Assembly: GCF_001690655.1 (NCBI RefSeq)
Contig: NZ_LZHQ01000004.1
Coordinates: 1 to 64,000, forward strand
DNA: 64,000 bases
Direction of reading: 5' to 3'
Source: Gilliamella sp. Occ3-1
GTDB taxonomy: Bacteria > Pseudomonadota > Gammaproteobacteria > Enterobacterales > Orbaceae
The notes under the pieces were generated by a model. That model had not been told where the DNA came from and searched no databases. It was given only the letters and a program-made list of their open reading frames with translations. Below are positions 26,934 through 36,271 of the stretch, piece after piece. Numbering within the stretch: position 1 is the stretch's first letter; the number at the start of each line of letters is the position of its first letter. Made by a program: the position numbers and the translations under genes.

Positions 26934-27593
26934 TTATTTATTGGAAATTATTACACCTTGGTGAGTTAACGTGCCTTCAACAATTTTATCAGAATTTAGT
27001 TTAACTTTTATTTTATCGTTTAATATAGCATTGTTAAGTGTTTTACCATTAGTTGTTATTTCATAACCTTCTCCATTTATTATTACTTTAATTATTTGTC
27101 CTGCTTTCACCTGCCAATTTTTTTGAAGCATTGTTGTTTTTATTGGTTCACCCAAATTAATATTTCGTAAAGCTATATGATTAATTGCGTCAACTCCATC
27201 CAAAATAACAGTCGAAGGTAGTTTATTCAACCAACCTGATTGTATCTGTATATAATCTTCGTTGATTAGCGTCCCTGCACTTATTGCTTGTTTAGCTACA
27301 ATATAGTTCCCTTTGACAGCAACATTAATCTGGATAAATTTTTTTTTATTATTGCATTGGGCACTGATAGTCATGTTGCCCCACTGTTTTTTTTTATTTA
27401 ATAAAGAGAGTGTTGGAGTCTTACAATTTAATTTCGGTTTAGCAGTAAGATAAGTAATTAAAATGTCGTCCGCTTTATGACCAAATTGCTGTGATATTAA
27501 ATTGTTAATCTGTTTATCAAGCGAATTTGCTAAAACATTATTCCAACTAAATAGTATAAAAATAGCGAGTATCAATTTTGCGATTTTAATCAT
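26934..27593 (-). CDS. flgA: Flagellar P-ring assembly chaperone FlgA
   Basis: A 219-residue periplasmic protein with a signal peptide (MIKIAKLILAIFILFSWNNVLA, cleavage after residue 22). The C-terminal SAF/beta-clip domain has AKQAISAGTLINEDYIQ, LRNINLGEPIK, and KAGQIIKVIINGEGYEI, all typical of FlgA. It helps FlgI polymerise into the P ring. The length equals E. coli FlgA (219). It is divergent from flgB across 152 bp, the enterobacterial arrangement, where FlhDC would activate both sides. Confidence 0.94.
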   Translation of the reverse strand: MIKIAKLILAIFILFSWNNVLANSLDKQINNLISQQFGHKADDILITYLTAKPKLNCKTPTLSLLNKKKQWGNMTISAQCNNKKKFIQINVAVKGNYIVAKQAISAGTLINEDYIQIQSGWLNKLPSTVILDGVDAINHIALRNINLGEPIKTTMLQKNWQVKAGQIIKVIINGEGYEITTNGKTLNNAILNDKIKVKLNSDKIVEGTLTHQGVIISNK

Positions 27594-27745
27594 GCTTATT
27601 TATTCTAAATTATTCATAAGCTGATTTTACTTTATGATTGCAAGAAATGAATCTTGAAATAAGGGCAATTTTTATCGTTATTTGCGCAATAACTTTTTTT
27701 TTATTCGCTTAAAATTCTAATTATCAAAAAAAATGAGATGATTTT

Positions 27746-28156
27746 ATGTTTGATAAATTAGATACATGGGTTAATTTTCATCAGCAAGCATTAAATATAC
27801 GTGAAATACGACAAAATATATTAGCTGCAAATATTGCAAATAGCGATACGCCTAACTATCAGGCTCGAGATATTGATTTTAATGCTGAGCTAAGCAAAGC
27901 ACTTAACAATCAGAATAAGATTAATAACGTTGGACTTAATATCACTTCAAATCATCATATTCAGATAAAAGCACCAATCATGACAAATCATGATGTACTT
28001 TATCGTATACCTTATCAGGCTGCGGCAGATGGTAATACGGTCGAGATGGATCAAGAACGTACAGCTTTTATTGATAATAGTATTCACTACCAAAGTAATT
28101 TAACGTTTTTAGGTGAAAAATTTAAAAATATTATGGCGGTATTACAGCAAGGATAA
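27746..28156 (+). CDS. flgB: Flagellar rod protein FlgB
   Basis: A 136-residue proximal rod subunit. The N-terminal flagellar rod motif is [23 protein letters not shown] (residues about 24-46), and the C-terminal helix has [21 protein letters not shown]. FlgB sits on the MS-ring/export gate as the first rod segment. The length matches E. coli FlgB (138). It opens the flgBCDEFGHIJ operon; flgC follows 2 bp after its stop. I could not identify a clear -35/-10 or FlhDC site upstream. Confidence 0.96.
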   Translation: MFDKLDTWVNFHQQALNIREIRQNILAANIANSDTPNYQARDIDFNAELSKALNNQNKINNVGLNITSNHHIQIKAPIMTNHDVLYRIPYQAAADGNTVEMDQERTAFIDNSIHYQSNLTFLGEKFKNIMAVLQQG

Positions 28157-28158
28157 TC

Positions 28159-28566
28159 ATGATGAGTTTTTCTATTTTTGCAATTTCAGGCTCGGCATTA
28201 TTGGCACAAACACAACGAATGAATGTAAGTGCTAGTAATTTAGCTAACGCAGAAAGTATTACCAGTACTTCAGGCAAAGCTTATCGAGCTAAGCAGGTTA
28301 TTTTTCAAGTGGATGATAATGGTGAACTTAACCCAATTGCTGGGGTTAAAGTGTCGCAAGTTATTGAAGATCCTTCACCGATGAATTTGGTTTATGAACC
28401 TAATCATCCATTGGCCGATGCTAAAGGATATATTCAAAAACCTAATGTTGATGTAGTTGCTGAAATGGTTAATACCATTTCAGCATCACGAAGTTATCAA
28501 GCAAATATAGAAGTAATTAATACCGCCAAAAATTTAATGTTAAAAACACTGGCATTAGGGCAATAA
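28159..28566 (+). CDS. flgC: Flagellar rod protein FlgC
   Basis: A 135-residue proximal rod subunit (E. coli 134). The N-terminus has [20 protein letters not shown] followed by [20 protein letters not shown]. The C-terminus has [20 protein letters not shown] and the helix typical of axial proteins. Two adjacent ATGs (28159, 28162) could start it; aagga stands 5 or 8 nt away. It lies between flgB and flgD in the rod-hook operon. Confidence 0.96.
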   Translation: MMSFSIFAISGSALLAQTQRMNVSASNLANAESITSTSGKAYRAKQVIFQVDDNGELNPIAGVKVSQVIEDPSPMNLVYEPNHPLADAKGYIQKPNVDVVAEMVNTISASRSYQANIEVINTAKNLMLKTLALGQ

Positions 28567-28579
28567 AAAGGAGTGGTTG

Positions 28580-29299
28580 ATGGGTATAGCTAATGTTCTT
28601 GTTTCAGAATCATCGGGGATAACAAAACCTCAAACGACACAAAAAACGGCATCTGATGGTAACTCAAGTAAAGAATTACAAGATAATTTCTTAACGTTAT
28701 TAATTGCACAAATGAAGAACCAAGATCCAACTAATCCAATGGATAATAGTCAGCTAACATCACAGCTGGCTCAAATCAATACTTTAGCAGGTATAGAACG
28801 TCTTAATACAACGTTAGGAATGGTTTCTGGTCAGATTGATGATAGTTTATCAGTCAATGCCAGTAATATGATTGGCAAGGGAGTGATGGTTCCTGGCAAT
28901 AAAATTTTAGTTGCAACCTCAGAATCTGAAAGTTCAGACTCAAAAGAAGAAACCGTTACCACACCATTTGGTTTTGAGCTGGTACATGAAGCTGACTCAG
29001 TAATTATTACTATTCAAGATGAAAATGGCAATGTAGTTCGTGAAGTTGATTTAGGCGCAATTCCAGCAGGCGTTAGTTCTTTCACTTGGGATGGTGTGCT
29101 AAATGATGGGACGAATGCACTAGATGGTAGTTATACTTTTTCAGTTAATGCAAGTTATGACGGGAAAAAAGTATCATCAACATCATTATCTTATTCAGTA
29201 GTATATGGTGTTATCAATAGTAAAGTTAATAATAAAGTATTACTTGATTTAGGAATACTTGGTTCAATTAGTATTGACGAAGTACGTCAAATTCTTTAA
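28580..29299 (+). CDS. flgD: Flagellar hook-capping protein FlgD
   Basis: A 239-residue cap protein that guides FlgE into the growing hook and is then released. The N-terminal export region has the signature LQDNFLTLLIAQMKNQDPTN followed by PMDNSQLTSQLAQINTLAGI. The C-terminal half has the FlgD Ig-like/tudor fold with SSFTWDGVLNDGTNALDGSYTF. The ATG at 28580 follows aaaggag by 6 nt and is preferred to the TTG one codon upstream. The length is near E. coli (231). flgE begins 16 bp after it. Confidence 0.96.
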   Translation: MGIANVLVSESSGITKPQTTQKTASDGNSSKELQDNFLTLLIAQMKNQDPTNPMDNSQLTSQLAQINTLAGIERLNTTLGMVSGQIDDSLSVNASNMIGKGVMVPGNKILVATSESESSDSKEETVTTPFGFELVHEADSVIITIQDENGNVVREVDLGAIPAGVSSFTWDGVLNDGTNALDGSYTFSVNASYDGKKVSSTSLSYSVVYGVINSKVNNKVLLDLGILGSISIDEVRQIL

Positions 29300-29315
29300 A
29301 GGAGATAAAGTTCAG

Positions 29316-30527
29316 ATGGGATTTTCTCAAGCAGTGAGTGGTATGAATGCTGCATCAAAGCAATTAGATGTTATTGGGAATAATATTGCCAATTCAGCAA
29401 CAGTAGGATTTAAGAGTGCTAGTATCTCATTTGCTGATATCTATGCTGGCTCAAAAGTTGGTATGGGAGTTAAAGTGGCTGCGATTATGCAAAACTTTAA
29501 TGATGGGATAGCTACAACAACCAACAATAGTTTAGATGTGGCTATTTCTGGCAATGGATTTTTCCGTTTAGTGGATAGTAATGGGCAAGCCTATTATACC
29601 CGCAATGGACAGTTTCAATTAGATTCCGAACGAAATATTATTTCTGCTGATGGTCTTTATCTGACTGGCTATCTTGCAACCGGAACTCCACCTCAAGTGC
29701 AGCAAGGTGCAGCTCCAGGTACATTAAAAATTTCGCAAGAAATGCTAAATGCATCAGCGACAACCAAGGCTTCTTTGCAAACAAACTTAAATTCCAATAG
29801 TAAAGTTCCGGCAAAACAACCTGTCAATGCTCTTGATGCTGATACATTTAATTATTCTACGACCATTACTACTTATGACTCGCTTGGTAATCAACGCAAT
29901 ATTCAGCTCTTTTACGTTAAAACCGCTGATAACCAATGGGATGTTCATTATCTTGACAGCAGTGATCCTAATGGAAGTTTGCAAAAAGCGGGAGAAATGG
30001 AATTTGATTCTTCTGGTAAATTGATTAGTGATCCCGAAATGACCATCGATATTAATGGGATAAATGGATCTGCTGATAATAGCTTTATTTTATCATTAGC
30101 CAAAAGTTCTCAACAAAATATGGGAAAAGAATTGGGTAGTATTAAAACACCTGTTGTGAATGGATATGCTCCTGGAGATTTGGTTGGGTATAGCATTAAT
30201 GATGATGGTTCTATTTATGGTGTCTATTCTAACCAACAAACAATGTTATTAGGTCAGATAGCAATGGCTGATTTTGCCAATGTTAATGGGCTAGAACCTG
30301 CTGGCAACAATAACTGGAGGACAACTATTAATTCTGGTATAGAAGTATTGGGTAGAGCAAATTCTGGTACATTTGGTTCGTTAGTGAGCGGTGCACTAGA
30401 GTCGTCAAATGTTGATATGAGTCAGGAATTAGTGAATATGATTGTTGCTCAGCGCAATTACCAGTCTAATTCACAAACAATTAAAACGCAGGATCAAATT
30501 CTAAATACATTAGTCAATTTGCGTTAA
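29316..30527 (+). CDS. flgE: Flagellar hook protein FlgE
   Basis: A 403-residue subunit of the curved hook (E. coli 402). The N-terminus MGFSQAVSGMNAASKQLDVI and the following GNNIANSATVGFKSA are diagnostic, and SGNGFFRLVDSNGQAYYTRN lies near residue 85. The C-terminus has SSNVDMSQELVNMIVAQRNY. The start at 29316 follows aaaggag; the longer frame from 29259 overlaps flgD and is rejected. It sits between flgD and flgF, 14 bp before the latter. Confidence 0.97.
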   Translation: MGFSQAVSGMNAASKQLDVIGNNIANSATVGFKSASISFADIYAGSKVGMGVKVAAIMQNFNDGIATTTNNSLDVAISGNGFFRLVDSNGQAYYTRNGQFQLDSERNIISADGLYLTGYLATGTPPQVQQGAAPGTLKISQEMLNASATTKASLQTNLNSNSKVPAKQPVNALDADTFNYSTTITTYDSLGNQRNIQLFYVKTADNQWDVHYLDSSDPNGSLQKAGEMEFDSSGKLISDPEMTIDINGINGSADNSFILSLAKSSQQNMGKELGSIKTPVVNGYAPGDLVGYSINDDGSIYGVYSNQQTMLLGQIAMADFANVNGLEPAGNNNWRTTINSGIEVLGRANSGTFGSLVSGALESSNVDMSQELVNMIVAQRNYQSNSQTIKTQDQILNTLVNLR

Positions 30528-30541
30528 TTTAAAGGTTATTT

Positions 30542-31297
30542 ATGGATCGTGTTATTTATACAGCAATGTCAGCAGCTAGCCAGACATTAAATCGGCAATC
30601 AATTACTACTAATAACTTAGCTAATGTATCCACAGTGGGGTTTCGTGCACAGTTAACGACGATGAAAGCAGTTCCTGTTGTGGGGAATGATACACCTACA
30701 CGAACCATGGTAACAGCAACAACTCCCACTTTTGATTCAACGATGGGGGCATTTAATTACACAGGCCGAAACTTGGATGTTGCTTTAACTGAGGATCACT
30801 GGCTAGCTGTACAATTAGTTGATGGTAGCGAAGCTTATACACGAAATGGAGCAATTCAAATTGATGAAAATGGTACTCTTAACATACAAGGTAATCCATT
30901 AATTGGTGATAATGGTGTTTTGACTGTGCCTCAACGATCTCAAATCAGTATTAGTAGTGATGGAACACTTTCCGCATTAGGTGCAGGTGATAAACCTACG
31001 ACCATTGCTCAAGTAGGTAAAATAAAAAAAGTTCATCTTGAGCATAATGAAATTATACGTGGTGATGATGGTTTTTTTCGACTAACGGAAGAAACACGTA
31101 ATGAACGTGGTGAGAATATGCCAGACAATCCAAAAGCTAAGCTTATGTCAGGTGTATTAGAAGGGAGTAATGTGAACCCTGTTACGGCTATGGTTGATTT
31201 AATTAGTCATGCTCGCCAGTTTGAAATGCAGATGAAAGAAATTATTACTGCTGATGAAAATGCACAAAAAGCAAACCAAATTTTATCTCTAACATAA
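30542..31297 (+). CDS. flgF: Flagellar rod protein FlgF
   Basis: A 251-residue proximal rod subunit (E. coli 251). The start MDRVIYTAMSAASQTLNRQS followed by [16 protein letters not shown] is almost family consensus. The C-terminus has LEGSNVNPVTAMVDLISHAR and QFEMQMKEI. FlgF connects FlgC and FlgG in the rod. It lies between flgE and flgG, 29 bp before the latter, in the rod-hook operon. No irregularity is seen. Confidence 0.96.
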   Translation: MDRVIYTAMSAASQTLNRQSITTNNLANVSTVGFRAQLTTMKAVPVVGNDTPTRTMVTATTPTFDSTMGAFNYTGRNLDVALTEDHWLAVQLVDGSEAYTRNGAIQIDENGTLNIQGNPLIGDNGVLTVPQRSQISISSDGTLSALGAGDKPTTIAQVGKIKKVHLEHNEIIRGDDGFFRLTEETRNERGENMPDNPKAKLMSGVLEGSNVNPVTAMVDLISHARQFEMQMKEIITADENAQKANQILSLT

Positions 31298-31326
31298 ATT
31301 TATTAATACATTAGATAGGAATAACA

Positions 31327-32109
31327 ATGATTAAATCATTATGGATTGCCAAAACAGGCTTAACGGCACAACAAATGAATATGGATATTATTTCCAATAA
31401 TTTAGCCAATGTTAGCACCAGTGGTTTTAAAAAACAAAGAGCGGTGTTTGAAGACTTATTATACCAAACTGTTCGCCAACCTGGAGCACAATCATCTGAG
31501 CAAACAACATTACCTTCTGGGTTACAGATTGGTACAGGAGTTCGTCCAGTTGCGACAGAACGAATTTATAGCCAAGGTAATTTAGAGGCAACCGATAACA
31601 GTAGTGATATTGCTATTAATGGGCAAGGTTTTTTCCAAGTTTTATTACCCGATGGTACACAAGCTTATACTCGTAGCGGTGCTTTTCAAGTCAATCAAAA
31701 TGGTCAATTGGTGACTGCAGCAGGATACGAAATTCAACCAACAATTAGTATTCCATCCAATGCAATCAAAATGACGGTAGCGCGCGATGGTGTAGTAAAT
31801 GTGACATTAGCTAATCAATCAACACAGGTCCAAGTTGGGCAACTAACTTTACATACTTTCATTAATGATGCAGGACTTGAAAGTATGGGGGAAAATCTTT
31901 ACTTAGAAACCGAAAGTTCAGGTGCGCCAACGGAAAATACGCCAGGATTAAACGGCGCAGGGCTTTTATATCAAGGCTATACCGAAACGTCTAATGTTAA
32001 TGTTGCTGAAGAACTAGTGAATATGATTCAAGTTCAACGTGCTTACGAAATTAATAGCAAAGCGATATCAACCTCTGATCAAATGCTACAACGTTTAAAT
32101 CAACTGTAA
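31327..32109 (+). CDS. flgG: Flagellar distal rod protein FlgG
   Basis: A 260-residue distal rod subunit, identical in length to E. coli FlgG. The start is [20 protein letters not shown] followed by [20 protein letters not shown], with [20 protein letters not shown] after it; this segment keeps the FlgG-specific insertion that makes the rod straight. The C-terminus has [20 protein letters not shown] and [10 protein letters not shown]. taggaataac precedes the ATG. flgH follows 10 bp downstream. Confidence 0.97.
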   Translation: MIKSLWIAKTGLTAQQMNMDIISNNLANVSTSGFKKQRAVFEDLLYQTVRQPGAQSSEQTTLPSGLQIGTGVRPVATERIYSQGNLEATDNSSDIAINGQGFFQVLLPDGTQAYTRSGAFQVNQNGQLVTAAGYEIQPTISIPSNAIKMTVARDGVVNVTLANQSTQVQVGQLTLHTFINDAGLESMGENLYLETESSGAPTENTPGLNGAGLLYQGYTETSNVNVAEELVNMIQVQRAYEINSKAISTSDQMLQRLNQL

Positions 32110-32119
32110 AGTTAACAAT

Positions 32120-32809
32120 ATGCTAAAGGTAATGAGATATTTTTATATTTTAATAGCATTTTTTATCAGTGGCTGTGCACAATTGCCTAAAAAGCCTTTA
32201 GTTGAAGGTGAAACAAGTGTTGTCCCCAAATTGCCAGACAATGTAAATACGACAGGTTCAATTTATCAAGCTGCTCAGCCTAGTAGCTATGGTTACCAAC
32301 CAATGTTTGAAGATCGTCGCCCGCGTAATGTTGGCGATGTATTAACCATTGTTTTACAAGAAAATGTGAGTGCTAGTAAAAGTTCATCGATTAATGCAGG
32401 ACGAAATGGTTCGGTGGATCTAGGGGTAAAAACAATACCTAAATTTCTTGATGGGTTAGTCGGTCGAGGTAAAGCTAATACTGAAATGTCTGGAAATAAT
32501 GATTTTAAGGGATCAGGCGGGGCTAACGCTAAAAATACCTTTAGTGGCACAATCACCGTCACGGTTCAAGATGTCATGATCAATGGTAATCTAAAAGTGA
32601 TTGGTGAAAAACAGATTGCGATTAATCAAGGTACCGAGTTTATCCGTTTTTTTGGGGTAGTTAATCCAAGAACAATTAGTGGAAATAACACTGTTATCTC
32701 AACGCAAGTTGCTGACGCTCGAATTGAGTATGTTGGTAATGGATACATTGATGAAGCCCAAACGATGGGTTGGTTACAGCGCCTATTTTTAAATCTTTCC
32801 CCTTTTTAA
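32120..32809 (+). CDS. flgH: Flagellar L-ring protein FlgH
   Basis: A 229-residue outer-membrane lipoprotein that forms the L ring bushing. The signal peptide ends in the lipobox FISGC (Cys23). The mature part has the family blocks [20 protein letters not shown] and [40 protein letters not shown] lies near the end. The length matches E. coli FlgH (232). A second ATG at 32132 is possible and would still leave a complete signal peptide. flgI starts 11 bp after its stop. Confidence 0.95.
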   Translation: MLKVMRYFYILIAFFISGCAQLPKKPLVEGETSVVPKLPDNVNTTGSIYQAAQPSSYGYQPMFEDRRPRNVGDVLTIVLQENVSASKSSSINAGRNGSVDLGVKTIPKFLDGLVGRGKANTEMSGNNDFKGSGGANAKNTFSGTITVTVQDVMINGNLKVIGEKQIAINQGTEFIRFFGVVNPRTISGNNTVISTQVADARIEYVGNGYIDEAQTMGWLQRLFLNLSPF

Positions 32810-32820
32810 CGAGTATCATT

Positions 32821-33930
32821 ATGTTAAAAAAATTGCGTATTTTTGTTTATTTTGTCGTTATGATGGTATTAGTGATACCAGCGAGCCATGCTGAACGTAT
32901 CCGCGATTTAGTCACCATTCAAGGTGTAAGAGAAAATGCCTTAGTTGGATATGGTATTGTTGTTGGTCTTGATGGTACAGGCGATCAAACATCACAAACA
33001 CCTTTTACCATTCAAAGTATTACTAATATGTTATCTCAATTAGGTATTACCGTACCGTCTGGGAGCAATATGCAATTAAAAAATGTTGCAGCTGTTATGG
33101 TTACGGCTAAATTACCTTCTTATTCTCGAGTAGGACAACAAATTGATGTGGTGGTATCCTCGCTCGGTAATGCAAAAAGTTTGCGTGGAGGTACATTGAT
33201 TATGACACCACTAAAAGGTGTCGATAATCAAGTATATGCTATTGCGCAAGGTAACCTTTTTGTAGGTGGAATGGGTGCAAGTAGTAAAGGTAGCAGCGTA
33301 AGTGTGAACCAAATTGCTGGGGCAACTATACCTAATGGTGCAACCATAGAACGAGAGCTTGCAACCCGTTTAGATGAACAAAATGTTATCCATTTACATC
33401 TTAATCAATTTGATTTTACTCGAGCCTTAAAAATATCTGATGCAATTAATAGGTTACAAAAAAATACTGCAGTAGCGTTAGATGGTACAACGATTGCATT
33501 ACATATGCCAAAAGAAAGTAGTGCGCGAGTACAACTACTTTCACGAATACAAAATCTTGAAATTAGCGCTACGCCAGTTTCAGCAAAAGTTGTTATAAAT
33601 ACTAGAACCGGTGTTGTAGTTATGAATCAAAAGGTTAAATTAGATAATTGTGCGGTTGCACATGGTAATTTATCTGTTGTGGTAAATAACAAATTAAAGG
33701 TAAGTCAACCAAATACCCCATTAGCAGGCGGCACAACAACCGTTACACCAGATAATCAAGTTAGCGTTGCGCAAGAAGGAGGGGCTTTACACAATATATC
33801 CTCTAGTGCTGATTTAAATCATGTTATTAATTCGCTAAATGTATTAGGTGCTAATCCTACAGAATTAATGTCAATACTTGAAGCGCTAAAAACAGCTGGT
33901 TGTTTACATGCTTCCTTAGAAACTATCTAA
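32821..33930 (+). CDS. flgI: Flagellar P-ring protein FlgI
   Basis: A 369-residue periplasmic P-ring subunit (E. coli 365). The signal peptide ([20 protein letters not shown], then ASHA) is followed at once by the conserved mature start [20 protein letters not shown]. Further blocks are [22 protein letters not shown] and [15 protein letters not shown]. The longer frame from 32770 overlaps flgH and lacks sense as a signal peptide, so ATG 32821 is used. flgJ begins 11 bp downstream. Confidence 0.96.
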   Translation: MLKKLRIFVYFVVMMVLVIPASHAERIRDLVTIQGVRENALVGYGIVVGLDGTGDQTSQTPFTIQSITNMLSQLGITVPSGSNMQLKNVAAVMVTAKLPSYSRVGQQIDVVVSSLGNAKSLRGGTLIMTPLKGVDNQVYAIAQGNLFVGGMGASSKGSSVSVNQIAGATIPNGATIERELATRLDEQNVIHLHLNQFDFTRALKISDAINRLQKNTAVALDGTTIALHMPKESSARVQLLSRIQNLEISATPVSAKVVINTRTGVVVMNQKVKLDNCAVAHGNLSVVVNNKLKVSQPNTPLAGGTTTVTPDNQVSVAQEGGALHNISSSADLNHVINSLNVLGANPTELMSILEALKTAGCLHASLETI

Positions 33931-33941
33931 AAAAAGACTTT

Positions 33942-34970
33942 ATGAATAATAAAATTGGACAATCTTTGAATCGCTTCGCTTATGATTTTTCGGATATTAA
34001 TCAATTAAAGCGAAATGCAGTTAATGGCTCTGCTGAAGGTATCAAACAAGTTGCTCAGCAGTTTGAGTCATTATTTATTAATATGATGATGCAAAGTATG
34101 CGAAAGGCTGTACCTGAAAGTGGTTTATTTAGTCAGTCTGCTACACAACTATTTACTTCAATGTTTGACCAACAAATTACACAGCAAGCAGCGGGTAAAG
34201 GGTTTGGATTAGCAGATATGCTTATTAAACAGTTAACTAATAAAGTTTCACCATCAATTAATGTTAACCTACAATCTAATACCAACAATAATACTCAGCA
34301 AAATCTCCAATTAGCTCAATCCTTATTTAGTAATGCATCGCCTAATTTATCGCCTGAAGCACTAGGGCAAATACTATATCGTAACCATAATGCTAACAAA
34401 GCAGCTGAAATTAAATATAACGAAGCAATATTAAAAACACAACTTGATAATGTAAACGAAGATTATGTCACAAAATTTGTTATGGAATGGCTAGAGCCAG
34501 CTAGGCAAGCTGCTAAAAAATCTGGTATTCCGTATGAGGTTATTATTGCGCAAGCAGCACTAGAGACTGGGTGGGGGCAAAAGCAAATTAAAACCGCTAA
34601 TAATCAATCAAGCCACAATTATTTTGGTGTCAAAGCAACATCGTCATGGAATGGCAATTCAACTCGTTTAACCACACATGAATTTGTTAATAATAAAATG
34701 ATGAAAATTGAAGATAATTTTAGAGTCTATAATAGTAAACATCATGCATTAACCGACTATCTCAATTTATTAACTAAAAGTCCCCGTTATCATGCAGTTA
34801 TTAAAGCCCCTGATGCCAGAACAGCTGCTAAAGAATTACAAGCTGCACATTACGCAACTGATCCAAATTATAGTGATAAGCTTATTCAAATCATTGGTCG
34901 TATTGAAAAAATTGCAAAAAATAATCAGTTAACAACTGTATCAGGATTTAGGAAAATTGCATTTAATTAA
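33942..34970 (+). CDS. flgJ: Flagellar rod cap and peptidoglycan hydrolase FlgJ
   Basis: A 342-residue two-domain protein. The N-terminal rod-capping domain (about 1-115) has QFESLFINMMMQSMRKAVPE and GKGFGLADMLIKQL. The C-terminal glucosaminidase domain (about 175-330) has IPYEVIIAQAALETGWGQKQ with catalytic Glu208, NYFGVKATSSW, and FRVYNSKHHALTDYLNLL. It opens the cell wall for the rod. The ATG at 33942 follows the flgI stop by 11 nt; the longer frame from 33900 is discarded. It ends the flgB-J operon. Confidence 0.96.
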   Translation: MNNKIGQSLNRFAYDFSDINQLKRNAVNGSAEGIKQVAQQFESLFINMMMQSMRKAVPESGLFSQSATQLFTSMFDQQITQQAAGKGFGLADMLIKQLTNKVSPSINVNLQSNTNNNTQQNLQLAQSLFSNASPNLSPEALGQILYRNHNANKAAEIKYNEAILKTQLDNVNEDYVTKFVMEWLEPARQAAKKSGIPYEVIIAQAALETGWGQKQIKTANNQSSHNYFGVKATSSWNGNSTRLTTHEFVNNKMMKIEDNFRVYNSKHHALTDYLNLLTKSPRYHAVIKAPDARTAAKELQAAHYATDPNYSDKLIQIIGRIEKIAKNNQLTTVSGFRKIAFN

Positions 34971-35300
34971 TAATAGAATTACTCGGTTTGAATACAATGC
35001 TCAATACTTTGTTAGTAAAAATATTATAAAATTAATTTTAAAAACAAATAATTATGAATTAAATAAGAAATCAATCAATAAAAAAACGTTCAGGTAGAGT
35101 ATTGATTTTATTCAGTTTTTATAATTAAGCGTCTCTCGCTTAAACTGATGGTTTATATTGCATAATGACATTGTTTTTGAAACTTTTTAGTTAAAATAAA
35201 AAAGGAGGTGGTAAACCTCCTTTGAGTGGGATGAATAGTTTGAGTCGATTCACAACTTAGGGTAAAAAACATTGCTTAAATAAAATTAGGTTACAAAACT
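34971..35300. other. 330-bp gap between flgJ and flgL
   Basis: No gene is seen. The two operons converge here. A 7-bp hairpin ttaagcg/cgcttaa with loop tctct (35125-35143) may end the flgB-J transcript, and the flgKL terminator lies at 35190-35223. The remainder is AT-rich without recognisable motifs. Confidence 0.6.
35190..35223 (-). terminator. Terminator after flgL
   Basis: A perfect 9-bp stem aaaggaggt/acctccttt (35201-35209 and 35215-35223). On the minus strand it is followed by ttttttatttt. It ends the flgK-flgL unit. Confidence 0.85.
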
Positions 35301-36257
35301 TTATTTCATTTGAAACAGTGACATACTTTGCATAGTCATAAAGGTATATTGTGCAGCTTGTAAATTAGCTTGTAGCATTACATATTCTGAAATGGCTTCG
35401 TACCAATCGACGTCTTCAAGTTGGCTGATTTGAGTTTGAAATTCAATATCTAATGTTTTCCCCAATGTGGTTAATCTGTCAATTTCGGATAATACCGAGC
35501 CACCTTCTGCTCTAAGTGTCGAAATATTATTAAAAGAATTGTCTACTCCATGACGAGCTTTTGACAATCCAGATCTAAATTGTTCAAGGGTATCATCATT
35601 ATTATAATCTAGATCTATTTTTAATGCCTCAATTGCATAATCAATACTTGCAAATATGTTACTTTCTGCTGGTGAACCATCAGATTCTTTAACATTTGAG
35701 CCAGTCATAAATACTTGAATACCTGTAAAACTTAGCGATACTTCTCGCGAGTCATCGATTAATACATTGATAGAAGTTGTACCGCCTACGTAACTCACTT
35801 CACCTGATTCATTCATTACAAAAGGAGGTGTATCGTTTTTCTTACCAGCAAAAAGGTAGTTACCATTAGTGTCTTTTGCATTAGCTAATGATAAAAGTTG
35901 ATCTTTTAAACTTTGTAATTTATTAGCAAGATCGAGTCTATTTTCTTCATTTAAGGTTTCATTTGATGCATAGACCAATGTTTCCTGAATTGCTTGGATA
36001 ACAGTATTGGCTTCCGATAAGATCGTATCTTGGCGACTAAGTGATTTATCGGCATTTTCGCGTGTTGCTTGAAACTGTTCATTTTGTGCTTGCGCTTGCT
36101 TTATTATTAATGATTGTGATGCTCCCATTGGATCATCAGAAGGAGTTAAAATCTTTTTACCTGTTGCCAAATGCAACCCAGATTTTTGCCATTTGCTGTT
36201 GGTGTTTAAAATACTGTTTAAGTTTTTTTGATAAATTGAGTTTGTGCTAAGGCGCAT
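35301..36257 (-). CDS. flgL: Hook-filament junction protein FlgL (HAP3)
   Basis: A 318-residue junction protein (E. coli 317). The flagellin-like N-terminus MRLSTNSIYQKNLNSILNTN followed by GLHLATGKKILTPSDDP, and a C-terminal helix pair with ISEYVMLQANLQAAQYTFMT and MQSMSLF, are typical. It joins FlgK to the filament. It follows flgK by 14 bp on the minus strand. In E. coli flgKL follows flgJ directly on the same strand; here the pair is inverted so that flgJ and flgL converge. FlgN is its chaperone. Confidence 0.95.
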   Translation of the reverse strand: MRLSTNSIYQKNLNSILNTNSKWQKSGLHLATGKKILTPSDDPMGASQSLIIKQAQAQNEQFQATRENADKSLSRQDTILSEANTVIQAIQETLVYASNETLNEENRLDLANKLQSLKDQLLSLANAKDTNGNYLFAGKKNDTPPFVMNESGEVSYVGGTTSINVLIDDSREVSLSFTGIQVFMTGSNVKESDGSPAESNIFASIDYAIEALKIDLDYNNDDTLEQFRSGLSKARHGVDNSFNNISTLRAEGGSVLSEIDRLTTLGKTLDIEFQTQISQLEDVDWYEAISEYVMLQANLQAAQYTFMTMQSMSLFQMK

Positions 36258-36271
36258 TTTTTATCCTTTAA

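Noticed and set aside
35170..35200. Possible fourth copy of the 42-bp dispersed repeat (tgaaacttttta)
   Set aside because: Only the short A/T-rich core matches; the TATACT and CCTGAAA parts do not align.
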